Assembly (NCBI GenBank): GCA_031271965.1
Contig: JAISUS010000017.1
Coordinates: forward strand, 54,110-118,109
DNA: 64,000 nt
DNA from: Prevotella sp.
GTDB lineage: Bacteria > Bacteroidota > Bacteroidia > Bacteroidales > Dysgonomonadaceae
Direction of reading: 5' to 3'
The translations under genes and the position numbers were made by a program. Within the stretch, counting starts at the first letter, position 1, and each line of letters opens with the position of its first letter. Shown one piece after another: positions 25,210 to 34,297 of the stretch. Below the pieces are notes generated by a model. The model made no database searches. It saw nothing but the letters and a program-made list of their open reading frames with translations, and was not told the origin of the DNA.

Positions 25210-26391
25210 GTGAATAAAACCAAATCCATTCGTGTAGAAGCATTGGATATATTTCGTGCTATCACTATGTTTCTAATGTTATTTGTGAATGATATCCCCG
25301 GATTAAAGAATATCCCCCACTGGTTGTTACATGCTGCAACAAACGAAGATATGCTAGGCTTTTCGGATACCATTTTCCCCGCATTCCTCTTTGCAATGGG
25401 TATGGCTATCCCGTATGCAATCCACAACAGGTTAAAAAAAGGCGATACAACGATCAAAATAGGCAGGCATATTTTCTGGCGCACACTGGCTCTCCTAATC
25501 ATGGGATTATTCACCGTAAATATAGGCCACCTTGATCCTATTGAGACGGGTATGACTTCTTCTGCCTTCATGCTGTTAATGGTATTAGCATTCTTTCTTA
25601 TATGGAGCGTATATCCCAAAACAGATGATTGGAAGGGTAACCTGTTCATCGCTATGAAAATTGTCGGTATCATAATTTTAGTATATCTGTTCGTAATATA
25701 TGAAGGGAAAAACGGTGAAAGTTTTCCCCCCAGATGGTGGGGTATTTTGGGACTGATCGGATGGACCTACGTTCTCAGTGCAGGCATATATCTCATCACA
25801 CGAGAGAATCTTTTATATAACTCTATAGCTTTAATCGCCCTGATCGCTTTATCACTGTTGTCTGCCGCAGGCATATTTCAGGGACGGCCTATAATCAATC
25901 AGATTCCGAGCCAAGCTACCTTATATGCTTTTGGTATGGCAGGTGTATGTGCAGGAGTATTTATGAGAAAATATGCAAACAAAGAGAAACCGAAGCACTT
26001 TTTTATTGTAATGACTGCCATAGGCGTTGTTTCTTTAATAATTGCGATTATAACCCACCAATTTTGGATCATCTCTAAAATACAAGCTACCCCTACCTGG
26101 TTTTTCTATTGTTGCGCTATTTTCTTCCCACTGTTTGCCTTTGTTTTTTGGCTCACGGACATTAAAGGAAAAAGCAGCTGGTTTGATATAATAAAGCCGG
26201 CAGGCACCGTAACGCTTACCTGTTATATTATTCCTTATGCGTGGTATAGTTTGCAGACAATAATAGGATTCAACTATCCAGACTGGATGATGACCGGTAT
26301 AGCAGGAATAATCAAATCGCTAATATTTTCCCTGGCTATTATAGGCATTGCATGGTTACTTATGAAAGCTAAAATAAGACTAAAAATCTAA
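25210..26391 (+). CDS. DUF5009 / heparan acetyltransferase-like membrane protein
   Basis: 393 residues with about ten transmembrane helices. The N-terminus RVEALDIFRAITMFLMLFVND is the family motif around the first helix, and FSDTIFPAFLFAMGMAIPYAI follows. This matches the acyltransferase-like group including DUF5009 and the human lysosomal HGSNAT-like NagX proteins of Bacteroidetes, which are found with glycan catabolism. An acyl transfer to sugar is the suggested role and is not proven. It stands alone with no partner on the same strand. Confidence 0.82.
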   Translation: MNKTKSIRVEALDIFRAITMFLMLFVNDIPGLKNIPHWLLHAATNEDMLGFSDTIFPAFLFAMGMAIPYAIHNRLKKGDTTIKIGRHIFWRTLALLIMGLFTVNIGHLDPIETGMTSSAFMLLMVLAFFLIWSVYPKTDDWKGNLFIAMKIVGIIILVYLFVIYEGKNGESFPPRWWGILGLIGWTYVLSAGIYLITRENLLYNSIALIALIALSLLSAAGIFQGRPIINQIPSQATLYAFGMAGVCAGVFMRKYANKEKPKHFFIVMTAIGVVSLIIAIITHQFWIISKIQATPTWFFYCCAIFFPLFAFVFWLTDIKGKSSWFDIIKPAGTVTLTCYIIPYAWYSLQTIIGFNYPDWMMTGIAGIIKSLIFSLAIIGIAWLLMKAKIRLKI

Positions 26392-26424
26392 CTGAATTTT
26401 TCTAATAAAACTCCGGGAAACAAA

Positions 26425-26455
26425 AATTGGATGATTAATTATAAACCATCCAATT
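26425..26455 (-). terminator. Terminator of the Spy-like protein gene
   Basis: AATTGGATG (26425-26433) pairs with CATCCAATT (26447-26455). On the minus strand it is followed by TTTTGTTT, and it lies 25 bases past the stop codon at 26480. Confidence 0.7.
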
Positions 26456-26479
26456 ACAAAATACATTAGCGACAAAATC

Positions 26480-26836
26480 CTAGCGTCTGCGATTTTTCAT
26501 TTGTTCTTGCATCTCTTTCTGAAGCTCATCATACTTCTTCTGTTGCTCTTCAGTAAGTAAAGCTTTTATCGCTTCATCTCTTTCCTTTTGTGTTTTCTGA
26601 AATTGTTCCCGCATTTTCTCACGATCTACATTTTCCCCACGTTGAGGCATAGACTGTGCCGATTTCAGATAAATGTCGTACACCTTTTCTTTTTGCTCCT
26701 TTGTTAGCCCTAATTTTTCAACCAGAGCTTCAGTTTGCCGTTTTGCCCTTTCTTCCGGGGTCGCTCTTTGTCCTTGTTGTGCAGATAGTGTAACCACAGC
26801 AAACATGACCATCAATAACAATACTACCTTTTTCAT
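26480..26836 (-). CDS. Periplasmic Spy/DUF4890-like protein
   Basis: 118 residues from the ATG at 26836; the longer frame has ten extra unlikely residues, and the internal MKKVVLLLMVMFAVVTLSAQ is a clean signal peptide. The mature protein is helical and highly charged, with LGLTKEQKEKVYDIYLKSA and ALLTEEQQKKYDELQKEM, the LTxxQ pattern of Spy/CpxP-like chaperones and DUF4890. Such proteins often buffer protein misfolding or metals in the periplasm. It is single-gene, upstream of its own terminator and next to the Crp/Fnr regulator gene. Confidence 0.78.
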   Translation of the reverse strand: MKKVVLLLMVMFAVVTLSAQQGQRATPEERAKRQTEALVEKLGLTKEQKEKVYDIYLKSAQSMPQRGENVDREKMREQFQKTQKERDEAIKALLTEEQQKKYDELQKEMQEQMKNRRR

Positions 26837-26992
26837 ACACAAATAATTATAATTTAAAATAAACATATAAGTCCGGAGAACCGCACTAAGATCTGCGTCT
26901 CACACATCATAATTATTTAGACTAGAGAAACTGTAAAAAGTAAAATTCGAAGAGACGAATAATTTTGTTAAAAACAATTAAAGAACCGAGGA

Positions 26993-27694
26993 TTACAAAT
27001 TCTGCATCAAGGCATTACGATTAAGAATTGTGACAACTTTCCCATCCATTTCAATAAGCCCCTCATCAATCATATTTTTTATTTCCCGAGCCAGAGCCGG
27101 ACGAGTCACATTCAGGTATTCTGCAAGCTGTGTCTGGTTATGAGTGATAGATACCACTCTATTGTCACCTTTATATTCAAACAAGTAATAAGCAAAACGG
27201 CTACGAATACTCTTATATGAGAGAATGCGCAAACGGCTAACTGTACACACATTGCAATTACCGGTCAATCGGAGAAAATTTTTAAGCAATCCCGGATCTG
27301 AGCTAATCAATTCAAATGCAGACTCTTTCGTCGCCCTGAGCAAAAGCCCGTCTTCTACTGCTGTGAAAGTCGCCGGAAATACATTATTACCATCAAACAA
27401 ATGAGGTGTGGCAAAAGAACGGGGAGCTACCAGATCCTCAACTTTGATATCGTTACCGGAAACATCTATAATATTTACCTCCAATTTTCCTGTCAACAAA
27501 ATGTGCATATGATTGCACGAGGTTCCCTGCTTTATGATGACGTCTCCTTTTTTTAAAGGTGTCAAAAAATAATCGAGTTTGTCAAGCAGCTTACCTTTCA
27601 ATTCCTGGGATATTTCCCTGAATAAAGGAATCTTATGTATGATAGCTATTTGTTGTTCGGTCAGTTCTAATTGTTTGTCCATAGTATCTCTCAT
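26993..27694 (-). CDS. Crp/Fnr-family transcriptional regulator
   Basis: 233 residues. A cyclic-nucleotide-binding-like sensor domain (about residues 20-130, with LKKGDVIIKQGTSCNHMHILLTG and PLFREISQELKGKLL) is followed by a C-terminal helix-turn-helix, NQTQLAEYLNVTRPALAREIKNMIDEGLI. It has three Cys (C65, C145, C148-like positions around NCNVCTVS) that could bind a cluster, but the classic Fnr spacing is not seen. Two starts are possible, 27694 and 27682, the second having a better purine-rich upstream run. Targets unknown. Confidence 0.85.
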   Translation of the reverse strand: MRDTMDKQLELTEQQIAIIHKIPLFREISQELKGKLLDKLDYFLTPLKKGDVIIKQGTSCNHMHILLTGKLEVNIIDVSGNDIKVEDLVAPRSFATPHLFDGNNVFPATFTAVEDGLLLRATKESAFELISSDPGLLKNFLRLTGNCNVCTVSRLRILSYKSIRSRFAYYLFEYKGDNRVVSITHNQTQLAEYLNVTRPALAREIKNMIDEGLIEMDGKVVTILNRNALMQNL

Positions 27695-28014
27695 AACTCT
27701 AGCATAAAGATATTAAAAAAATAATCTTATTAAAAACATTCTGTACTTTAACATAATTCAGCCCTTTATAGCCATTATGTAAAATCAACTTATAAACAAA
27801 GCCCTTACAGATAATTTTGAAAATCGGAAAAATAAAAACGAAAATCAAACACAACGTTTTCACATATATATATTATCTTTACAGATTATAGTATCTCCTT
27901 TTATCAGAAGTGATGATACTTATCTGAGATTGGTGTTAAGAATAAAAGCAGGCATTTTAGTGCCGGAATATTATCCGATCTCCCCGGGACAGAAGAAAGA
28001 AAAAACGATATAAA
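27695..28014. other. Intergenic stretch between Crp/Fnr and recJ
   Basis: About 320 bases between divergent genes. It is AT-rich, with one TATCTTTA-type -7-like box near 27882 upstream of recJ but no -33 TTG at the right distance. A 23-codon frame just before recJ starts at a GTG and ends in TAA directly before the recJ ATG; it is probably chance. Nothing else is recognisable. Confidence 0.4.
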
Positions 28015-29742
28015 ATGATTTACAAATGGAATTACGAAGACCTAACAACCCAGCAAAAAGAGCAAAGAGATGAGCTTGCTAAGAAATTAGGCATAAGCCC
28101 GGTTCTATGCAAACTTTTGGTACAAAGAAACATTTCATCGATTGAAGATGCCCGTAAGTTCTTTCGTCCGAATCTGAAAGATTTACATGACCCTTTTCTG
28201 TTGCCCGATATGGATAAGGCTATCAAGAGAATTGAAAAAGCACTGGGACAAAAACAGCGTATCCTGATATATGGTGACTACGATGTAGACGGAACGACCG
28301 CTGTTGCACTTGTTTACAAATTTCTGAGGAAATTTACAACGAATCTAGACTACTACATCCCCGACCGTTACGACGAGGGATACGGTATCTCCGAACAAGG
28401 CATCGACTATGCCGAAGAAACTGGCGTAAAGCTTATTATAGCGCTCGATTGTGGAATAAAGGCGGTTGAAAAGGTGGCATATGCAAAAAGCAAAGGTATC
28501 GACTTTATAATTGGCGATCACCATATGCCCGATGAAGTCTTACCTGATGCTGTGGCTGTTATAGATGCAAAACGTATCGACTCCACATATCCGTACGAAC
28601 ATCTTTCGGGGTGTGGAGTAGGATTCAAGCTGGTTCAGGCTTTGGCGCAAAACAACAAAATAGACTTTTCCGAAATACAGGATCTTCTCGATTTGGTGGC
28701 TGTTAGTGTTGCATCCGACATAGTACCCATAACCGGAGAAAACCGGATACTAACCTACTATGGGCTAAAACAGCTAAATTCTAATCCAAGCTTGGGATTG
28801 AAAGGAATTATAGATATTTGCGGACTCACTTACAAGAATATAACAGTAAACGACATCATCTTCAAAATAGGGCCGCGAATCAATGCTTCCGGCCGTATGA
28901 TGAAAGGGAAAGAGGCTGTCGACCTACTATTGGCTAACAGTATTGAGGATGCTCGTGAAAAAAGTGCAAATATCGACCATTACAACGACGACCGACGCGA
29001 ACTGGACAAACGTATTACTGATGAAGCAATTCTTTTCATAGACCAAAACATGGATATGAAAAGCAAGAAGAGCATTGTCATATACAACGAAACGTGGCAT
29101 AAAGGAGTTATTGGAATAGTTGCCTCCCGGCTGACCGAAAAACATTTACGTCCGGCTGTCGTCCTAACTAAGTCGCAGGGAATGATTACTGGTTCGGCCC
29201 GCTCGGTAATGGGATTCGATGTTTACAAAGCTATAGAAGCATGTAAAGATATTATCGAAAACTTTGGAGGCCACACATACGCAGCGGGCTTGTCTCTCAA
29301 AGAAGAAAACCTGGACGAATTCAAGAGACGCTTCGAAGCATTATCGTTGGAAATGATAGCACCGGAAATGATGCGTCCCCAGATAAATATTGACGCACAA
29401 CTTACATTCAGGGAAATAAACAATAAGTTTATAGAGGAATTGGACTCTTTTGCACCTTTTGGCCCTGAGAACCTGAATCCTATATTTGTCACATGTGATG
29501 TACAGGATTATGGAACCAGCAAGGTTGTGGGAAAAGACAATGTGCATCTGAAACTTGAGATGGTAGATAAAACCGTCATAGCCCCTGTAAACGGCATTGC
29601 TTTTCGTCAAAGCGACTCTTATGAAAGAGTGAGAAACGGCGAACCTTTTGACATTTGCTATACGTTGGAAGAAAATGTCCACAACGGGAAATCGAATATA
29701 CAGCTATATGTAAAAGACATAGATAGCGGACAATTAAACTGA
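28015..29742 (+). CDS. recJ: Single-stranded-DNA-specific exonuclease RecJ
   Basis: 575 residues. The DHH catalytic core has YGDYDVDGTTA at residues 86-96, ALDCG at 143-147 and GDHH at 167-170, all metal-binding. The DHHA1 domain follows, with the characteristic FGGHTYAAGLSL. RecJ degrades single-stranded DNA 5' to 3' in mismatch repair and recombination. It is followed 20 bases later by an MBL-fold lipoprotein and then by recQ; recJ and recQ act together in the RecF pathway, so their proximity is sensible although an unrelated gene separates them. Confidence 0.95.
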   Translation: MIYKWNYEDLTTQQKEQRDELAKKLGISPVLCKLLVQRNISSIEDARKFFRPNLKDLHDPFLLPDMDKAIKRIEKALGQKQRILIYGDYDVDGTTAVALVYKFLRKFTTNLDYYIPDRYDEGYGISEQGIDYAEETGVKLIIALDCGIKAVEKVAYAKSKGIDFIIGDHHMPDEVLPDAVAVIDAKRIDSTYPYEHLSGCGVGFKLVQALAQNNKIDFSEIQDLLDLVAVSVASDIVPITGENRILTYYGLKQLNSNPSLGLKGIIDICGLTYKNITVNDIIFKIGPRINASGRMMKGKEAVDLLLANSIEDAREKSANIDHYNDDRRELDKRITDEAILFIDQNMDMKSKKSIVIYNETWHKGVIGIVASRLTEKHLRPAVVLTKSQGMITGSARSVMGFDVYKAIEACKDIIENFGGHTYAAGLSLKEENLDEFKRRFEALSLEMIAPEMMRPQINIDAQLTFREINNKFIEELDSFAPFGPENLNPIFVTCDVQDYGTSKVVGKDNVHLKLEMVDKTVIAPVNGIAFRQSDSYERVRNGEPFDICYTLEENVHNGKSNIQLYVKDIDSGQLN

Positions 29743-29762
29743 TTCTCAATAAAACAAAGCTT

Positions 29763-30554
29763 ATGAAAAAGACGTTATTATCGATTATCGCAATAGTATT
29801 CATCTTTTCCGCTTGCGGAGGGAAGACAAATAGTAATAACACCGACAATAAAGGTGCTGACACGTTAAGTATGGCTCAGGAATATATAAAATCCGATGTT
29901 TATGAAACAAGTGAAGGAAAGCTGAATGTGACTTTAGTAGGACATGGGTCTCTCATGTTCGGTTATCAAGGTAAGGTTATTCATGTAGACCCTTACTCAA
30001 AAGTAGCGGATTATACGAAGTTACCTAAGGCAGACCTGGTTTTGTTAACTCACGAACACGGTGACCATCTGGATACCGTTGCGATTAATGCCATAAAAAA
30101 AGCTGATACGCATTTTATAGTTTCCAAGGTTTGTAATGAGATTTTAGGATATGGAGATGTGATGATCAACGGAGATCATTCCCATTGGGGAAACCTTCAC
30201 ATAGATGCTGTTCCCGCCTATAACATTGTGAATAAAAAATCCGATGGCGAAGCATACCACCCAAAAGGCAGAGGTAATGGCTATATCATTACATTCGGCG
30301 ATAAAAGAGTGTACATCGCCGCTGACACAGAAAACATTCCTGAAATGGATAATCCGAAAGGAACAATAGACATAGCGTTTATGCCTAAAAACCTTCCTTA
30401 TACGATGACCGACGAAATGTTTATCGACGCGGCAAAAAAGGTATCGCCTAAAATTCTGTATCCGTATCATATGTCAGAGTTCGATCAAGCAAAAATCGAG
30501 AAGGCTCTGGAAGGAACAGATATTAAGTTGGAAATACGTCCGATGAAAAATTAA
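29763..30554 (+). CDS. MBL-fold metallo-hydrolase lipoprotein
   Basis: 263 residues with a lipoprotein signal ending IFSAC (Cys at 18). The metallo-beta-lactamase-like core has VTLVGHGSLMFGYQGKVIHVDP, the zinc motif HEHGDH at residues 97-102, GDHSHWGNL, and the late YIAADTENIPE. It resembles the UlaG-like or Bacteroidetes MBL lipoproteins of unknown function. Location would be periplasmic or surface. The substrate is unknown. It is probably co-transcribed with recJ (20-base gap) by read-through. Confidence 0.8.
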   Translation: MKKTLLSIIAIVFIFSACGGKTNSNNTDNKGADTLSMAQEYIKSDVYETSEGKLNVTLVGHGSLMFGYQGKVIHVDPYSKVADYTKLPKADLVLLTHEHGDHLDTVAINAIKKADTHFIVSKVCNEILGYGDVMINGDHSHWGNLHIDAVPAYNIVNKKSDGEAYHPKGRGNGYIITFGDKRVYIAADTENIPEMDNPKGTIDIAFMPKNLPYTMTDEMFIDAAKKVSPKILYPYHMSEFDQAKIEKALEGTDIKLEIRPMKN

Positions 30555-30566
30555 TCGCCTAATGAA

Positions 30567-30637
30567 TTAATGTGCCAATATGCCAATAATTTAGTTATCT
30601 ATTGGCACATTGGCATATTCTCATATTAGCACATTAA
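30567..30637. repeat. Palindromic intergenic repeat element
   Basis: A 71-base element bounded by TTAATGTGC (30567-30575) and GCACATTAA (30629-30637), an inverted pair. Inside, TGTGCCAATA (30571-30580) is inverted at 30600-30609, and TGCCAATA is repeated tandemly at 30573-30588. It looks like a miniature or REP-type element, not a terminator, because no U-run follows. It separates the MBL gene from recQ. Confidence 0.55.
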
Positions 30638-30640
30638 AGA

Positions 30641-32533
30641 ATGGATATCTTTCATAAAATATTAAAACAATATTGGGGCTACGATCAGTTTCGCCCTTTG
30701 CAGGAAGATATTATTCACTCTATCAGTGCAGGGAAAGACACGCTGGGACTGATGCCTACCGGAGGAGGAAAATCCCTGACTTTCCAAGTCCCTGCCATGA
30801 CAATGGAGGGGCTTTGTCTTGTAGTCACCCCCCTCATCGCCTTGATGAAAGACCAAGTAGATAACCTTCGGCAAAGAGGAATCAAATCTTTAGCCGTTTA
30901 TTCAGGGATGACACGGCAAGAGATTATCACAACATTGGAAAATGCCATTTTCGGCGATTATAAATTTCTCTATGTTTCTCCCGAAAGACTGGCTACTCAG
31001 CTATTTTTGAGCAAGCTCAGAGATATGAACGTATGCATGTTAGTAGTAGATGAATCACACTGCATCTCGCAATGGGGATACGATTTTCGTCCATCATACC
31101 TGAAAATAGCGGACATACGACAACATCTGCCTGATATTCCCGTATTGGCACTCACGGCAACGGCAACGCCCGAAGTAATCGACGATATACAAGAACGACT
31201 TCATTTCGGAGAGAAAAATGTATTCCGTAAAAGCTTTGAACGCAAGAACTTAGTTTACTCTGTAAGAAATATTGAAGGAAAAGCCGAAGAATTAGTTCGT
31301 ATATTGGGAAAGACAAAGGGGTCATCTATTATTTATGTACGAAGCCGGCAACGGACAAAAGAGACATCAGACTTTCTCGTACAAAACAATTTCTCTTCCG
31401 ATTTTTACCATGCAGGACTAAGCAGCGCAGAGAAGACCAAAAAGCAGAATGCATGGAAAAACAACGAAACTCGCATCATCGTATGTACCAATGCCTTTGG
31501 AATGGGAATAGACAAACCCGATGTACGAGTAGTAATACATACTGATCTGCCAAATTCAATTGAAGAATATTTCCAGGAAGCAGGACGTGCCGGACGAGAC
31601 GGAAAAAGAGCGTCTGCTATAATTCTTTTTGAAAAAAATGATAGCACCAAACTAAAAAAACGGGTAAGGGACGAGTTCCCCGAAAGAGAGTTCATACATC
31701 ATGTATACGATTCATTATCTTACTTCTTTCAAGTGGCTGAAGGGTCGGCAGGCCCTACATTCGATTTCAATATCCGTCAATTTTGCGCAACATACAAGCT
31801 CCCCCTTTTGCCAACACATAATGCGTTAAAGATACTCGATTTGGCGGGTTATATTGAGTACACAGAAGAAATAGACAATCGCTCGAGGGTGATGTTTACA
31901 GTTTACAGAGACGAATTGTACCATTACGATTTCGACAAGGAATATGAGCAACTAGTAAATACTATTCTGCGGCTATATACAGGCCTGTTCACAAACTATG
32001 CAACAATAGATGAAGCAGAGATAGCATTGCGGCTCGATTCAAACAGGAAGCATATATACGAAAAGCTAAAAATACTTTCGAAAAAAAATATTATAGATTA
32101 TATACCGCACAAGAAAACGCCGCTTATAGCTTATACGCGTCCTCGTGTTGAAAGCAAATACCTAAACATTCCCCGTTTGGTAAATGAAGAACGTAAAGAA
32201 CGCTTCGAAAAACGGATACTGGCAATGAGCCACTATGCTGAACAAGAAGATATTTGCCGCAGCCAGTTATTATTATCTTACTTCGGGGAAAAAGATACTA
32301 AAACCTGTGGGGTGTGCGATATATGCCTGAGCAAAAATAAGCCGGCAATAACAAACGACAAATATAGAAAGATAGCCACTTCAATAAAAGAGACCCTTAA
32401 GGACGGCGAACAAAATATAGATCTCATCGTAAATTCACTTTCTCAATATCCACAAAAAGAGGTTGTAAACGTTATCCGCCATATGGCAGACCAAAAAGAA
32501 ATAATAATAGATAGTGGAAAAGTCAGATTATAA
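30641..32533 (+). CDS. recQ: ATP-dependent DNA helicase RecQ
   Basis: 630 residues of the Bacteroidetes RecQ type. Helicase motif I is MPTGGGKSLTFQVP (residues 38-51), motif II is VVDESHCISQWGYDFRPSY, and motif VI is QEAGRAGRDGKRA. The RQC zinc-binding Cys cluster, KTCGVCDIC, is near residues 555-565. No HRDC domain is clearly seen. It unwinds DNA 3' to 5', working with RecJ in recombination and repair. The ATG at 30641 follows the palindromic element directly, and a strong terminator follows the stop. Confidence 0.95.
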   Translation: MDIFHKILKQYWGYDQFRPLQEDIIHSISAGKDTLGLMPTGGGKSLTFQVPAMTMEGLCLVVTPLIALMKDQVDNLRQRGIKSLAVYSGMTRQEIITTLENAIFGDYKFLYVSPERLATQLFLSKLRDMNVCMLVVDESHCISQWGYDFRPSYLKIADIRQHLPDIPVLALTATATPEVIDDIQERLHFGEKNVFRKSFERKNLVYSVRNIEGKAEELVRILGKTKGSSIIYVRSRQRTKETSDFLVQNNFSSDFYHAGLSSAEKTKKQNAWKNNETRIIVCTNAFGMGIDKPDVRVVIHTDLPNSIEEYFQEAGRAGRDGKRASAIILFEKNDSTKLKKRVRDEFPEREFIHHVYDSLSYFFQVAEGSAGPTFDFNIRQFCATYKLPLLPTHNALKILDLAGYIEYTEEIDNRSRVMFTVYRDELYHYDFDKEYEQLVNTILRLYTGLFTNYATIDEAEIALRLDSNRKHIYEKLKILSKKNIIDYIPHKKTPLIAYTRPRVESKYLNIPRLVNEERKERFEKRILAMSHYAEQEDICRSQLLLSYFGEKDTKTCGVCDICLSKNKPAITNDKYRKIATSIKETLKDGEQNIDLIVNSLSQYPQKEVVNVIRHMADQKEIIIDSGKVRL

Positions 32534-32534
32534 A

Positions 32535-32575
32535 AAAGGAGGGTGTGCCAAAGACCTTTTGGCACACCCTCCTTT
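32535..32575. terminator. Bidirectional terminator between recQ and the BACON/CDC-like gene
   Basis: AAAGGAGGGTGTGCCAAA (32535-32552) pairs with TTTGGCACACCCTCCTTT (32558-32575) over 18 bp. It serves the plus-strand recQ and the minus-strand gene ending at 32600. It carries TGTGCCAA as does the repeat at 30567-30637, possibly by chance. Confidence 0.9.
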
Positions 32576-32599
32576 CCCATATTCTGATTTTTGACGCAA

Positions 32600-34114
32600 T
32601 CACTTCGGAACCTTAAAAGAATATGAGATAGTAGCTATAGAATGATCTATAAGACTAGATAAGTTAAAACCTACCGGATAAACATTGCTGAAATCATTCT
32701 TTGCGAGAGCATCTCTATATGCATTCACGGCATCCATATGGCCTTTCTTAATTTGCACTTGGTTATCATTATTGAAATAAACATAACTAATATCCGAAAC
32801 ATCGATAAGACGGCTTTCTTCTGCGGATAAAGACTGTCCTGATATTACTTTATTTATGGCTGATTTAACATTTCCAAAATAAGTATCCGATTCTACAATC
32901 AAAAGACCCAGCCTACCATAATAAACTGTGCTAACATAGGCCACACCTTTGTTTTTGTCTGCTTCTTTGAGTTCTTCTTTAATCAGTTCGCCCGGAATAT
33001 CCATATCAAGGCTGAAACATGTTTGTTTGAAAGAGAATATCAATCCATATTTCTTTGTCATTCTTTCTGTCTCATACGAAGAACCTGATACTACTTCATC
33101 CAGTTTTACTCCCATATTAGCGATACCTAAGGTAAACAACCGCCTATAAGTATAAAATTCAATCGTACCATTATCAGAAACAAAAGATAAATTCTGAGCC
33201 GGTTTCTTATTTATTATTTCTTGGGCATACGCATTCTGTTCGCTCAATGAAGGTACATAGGTTTTCGATTTTATACCGTTAGCTATAGCTGACGTTGAAA
33301 TAGTGATCGGGTTAAATGTATAACCTGTAAACTCAGGGATATTTGTGACAGAACCAGCATTATAGCTAAGCAAACTACCTAAATACACTTTATTCTTAAT
33401 ATCCGGATTTACAAACAGAGTGAAAACGTTTATATCATAGCTGTCCAATTCCCCGGTAAAACTAACATACTTCAAAGAAAAAATCGGTAGAGAAGGAGTC
33501 CATATAACATCTTTAAGACCAAACTGACTAACATTCAAAATTCCACTTTTCGTTGCGCCAATGAAAGTAAGGCTTGCACCTCTTCCGATCGGCTCTTTAT
33601 TCTCCGCTACTGAAATAGTTATCTCTGTCGACCTATCTCCCGACATAGGATTAACAGTGAGCCAGGTCGGAATATTCTCTATCTTCCACGGCCTATTAGT
33701 TGTCAATTTTATTTTTTGCTCATCTCCTCCGATACTCATTGATAAAGTACTCTTGCTTAACTCAATGAAAGGGTCCATATCATTGACTCCCAATTGTTCT
33801 ATCTCAAGGGATTTAGTTGCATCCCCGCATATAAATATCAATGTAGCTTTTCGCCGTTCCGATTCTACATTTTCTGCAACGACAATCATTACCTCTGCAT
33901 CATAATTACCCGAAGAAAGACTAACTGATACCCATTCGGGAACATCTGAGACAGACCACTCTCCGCTTGCCATGAGTTTCACTGATTCTTGTCCACCTTT
34001 CGTGTCAATCGCAACCGAATTTTTATCTAGTTCGAGAGAAAATTTCTCTTTATCATCATTGTCACATGATATAAAAATCAGGCTAAACAGAAACAGAAAA
34101 AATAAATTTTTCAT
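32600..34114 (-). CDS. Lipoprotein with BACON domains and a CDC-like pore-forming core
   Basis: 504 residues. The lipoprotein signal has its Cys at 17 in FISC. Two BACON domains span about 25-108 (GEWSVSDVPEWVSVSLSSG) and 115-198 (RPWKIENIPTWLTVNPMSG). The part after about residue 205 resembles the core of cholesterol-dependent cytolysins: VYLGSLLSY (compare VYPGALLxA), SFKQTCFSLDMDIP at 361-374, YVSTVYYGRLGLLIVES at 393-409 (compare FVSNVAYGR), and PVGFNLSSLIDHSIATIS. Domain 4 with its undecapeptide is missing, and the Gly-Gly pair of the family reads FNND at 447-450. Role inferred: a CDC-like (CDCL) envelope protein, perhaps acting on competitor cells. Other pore-forming folds are possible. 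Confidence 0.72.
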   Translation of the reverse strand: MKNLFFLFLFSLIFISCDNDDKEKFSLELDKNSVAIDTKGGQESVKLMASGEWSVSDVPEWVSVSLSSGNYDAEVMIVVAENVESERRKATLIFICGDATKSLEIEQLGVNDMDPFIELSKSTLSMSIGGDEQKIKLTTNRPWKIENIPTWLTVNPMSGDRSTEITISVAENKEPIGRGASLTFIGATKSGILNVSQFGLKDVIWTPSLPIFSLKYVSFTGELDSYDINVFTLFVNPDIKNKVYLGSLLSYNAGSVTNIPEFTGYTFNPITISTSAIANGIKSKTYVPSLSEQNAYAQEIINKKPAQNLSFVSDNGTIEFYTYRRLFTLGIANMGVKLDEVVSGSSYETERMTKKYGLIFSFKQTCFSLDMDIPGELIKEELKEADKNKGVAYVSTVYYGRLGLLIVESDTYFGNVKSAINKVISGQSLSAEESRLIDVSDISYVYFNNDNQVQIKKGHMDAVNAYRDALAKNDFSNVYPVGFNLSSLIDHSIATISYSFKVPK

Positions 34115-34297
34115 TATTATTTTAGTTTTATGATATTAGTTTTTATATATCACACATTAAACCAGATAGTCAAGCATGTGCGAATCAAAGTTTGTAATAA
34201 ACTCAGCAGTGTACTTACAAATATACAATTAAATAACTAATTCCCGGTTAAGGTTAAACAGATAAGTTTTAATTTACATCCCAAAGTAATTCCTTTT

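Noticed and set aside
27880..28014. A 23-codon frame just before recJ
   Set aside because: Short, starts at GTG, no start signals or family; likely chance.
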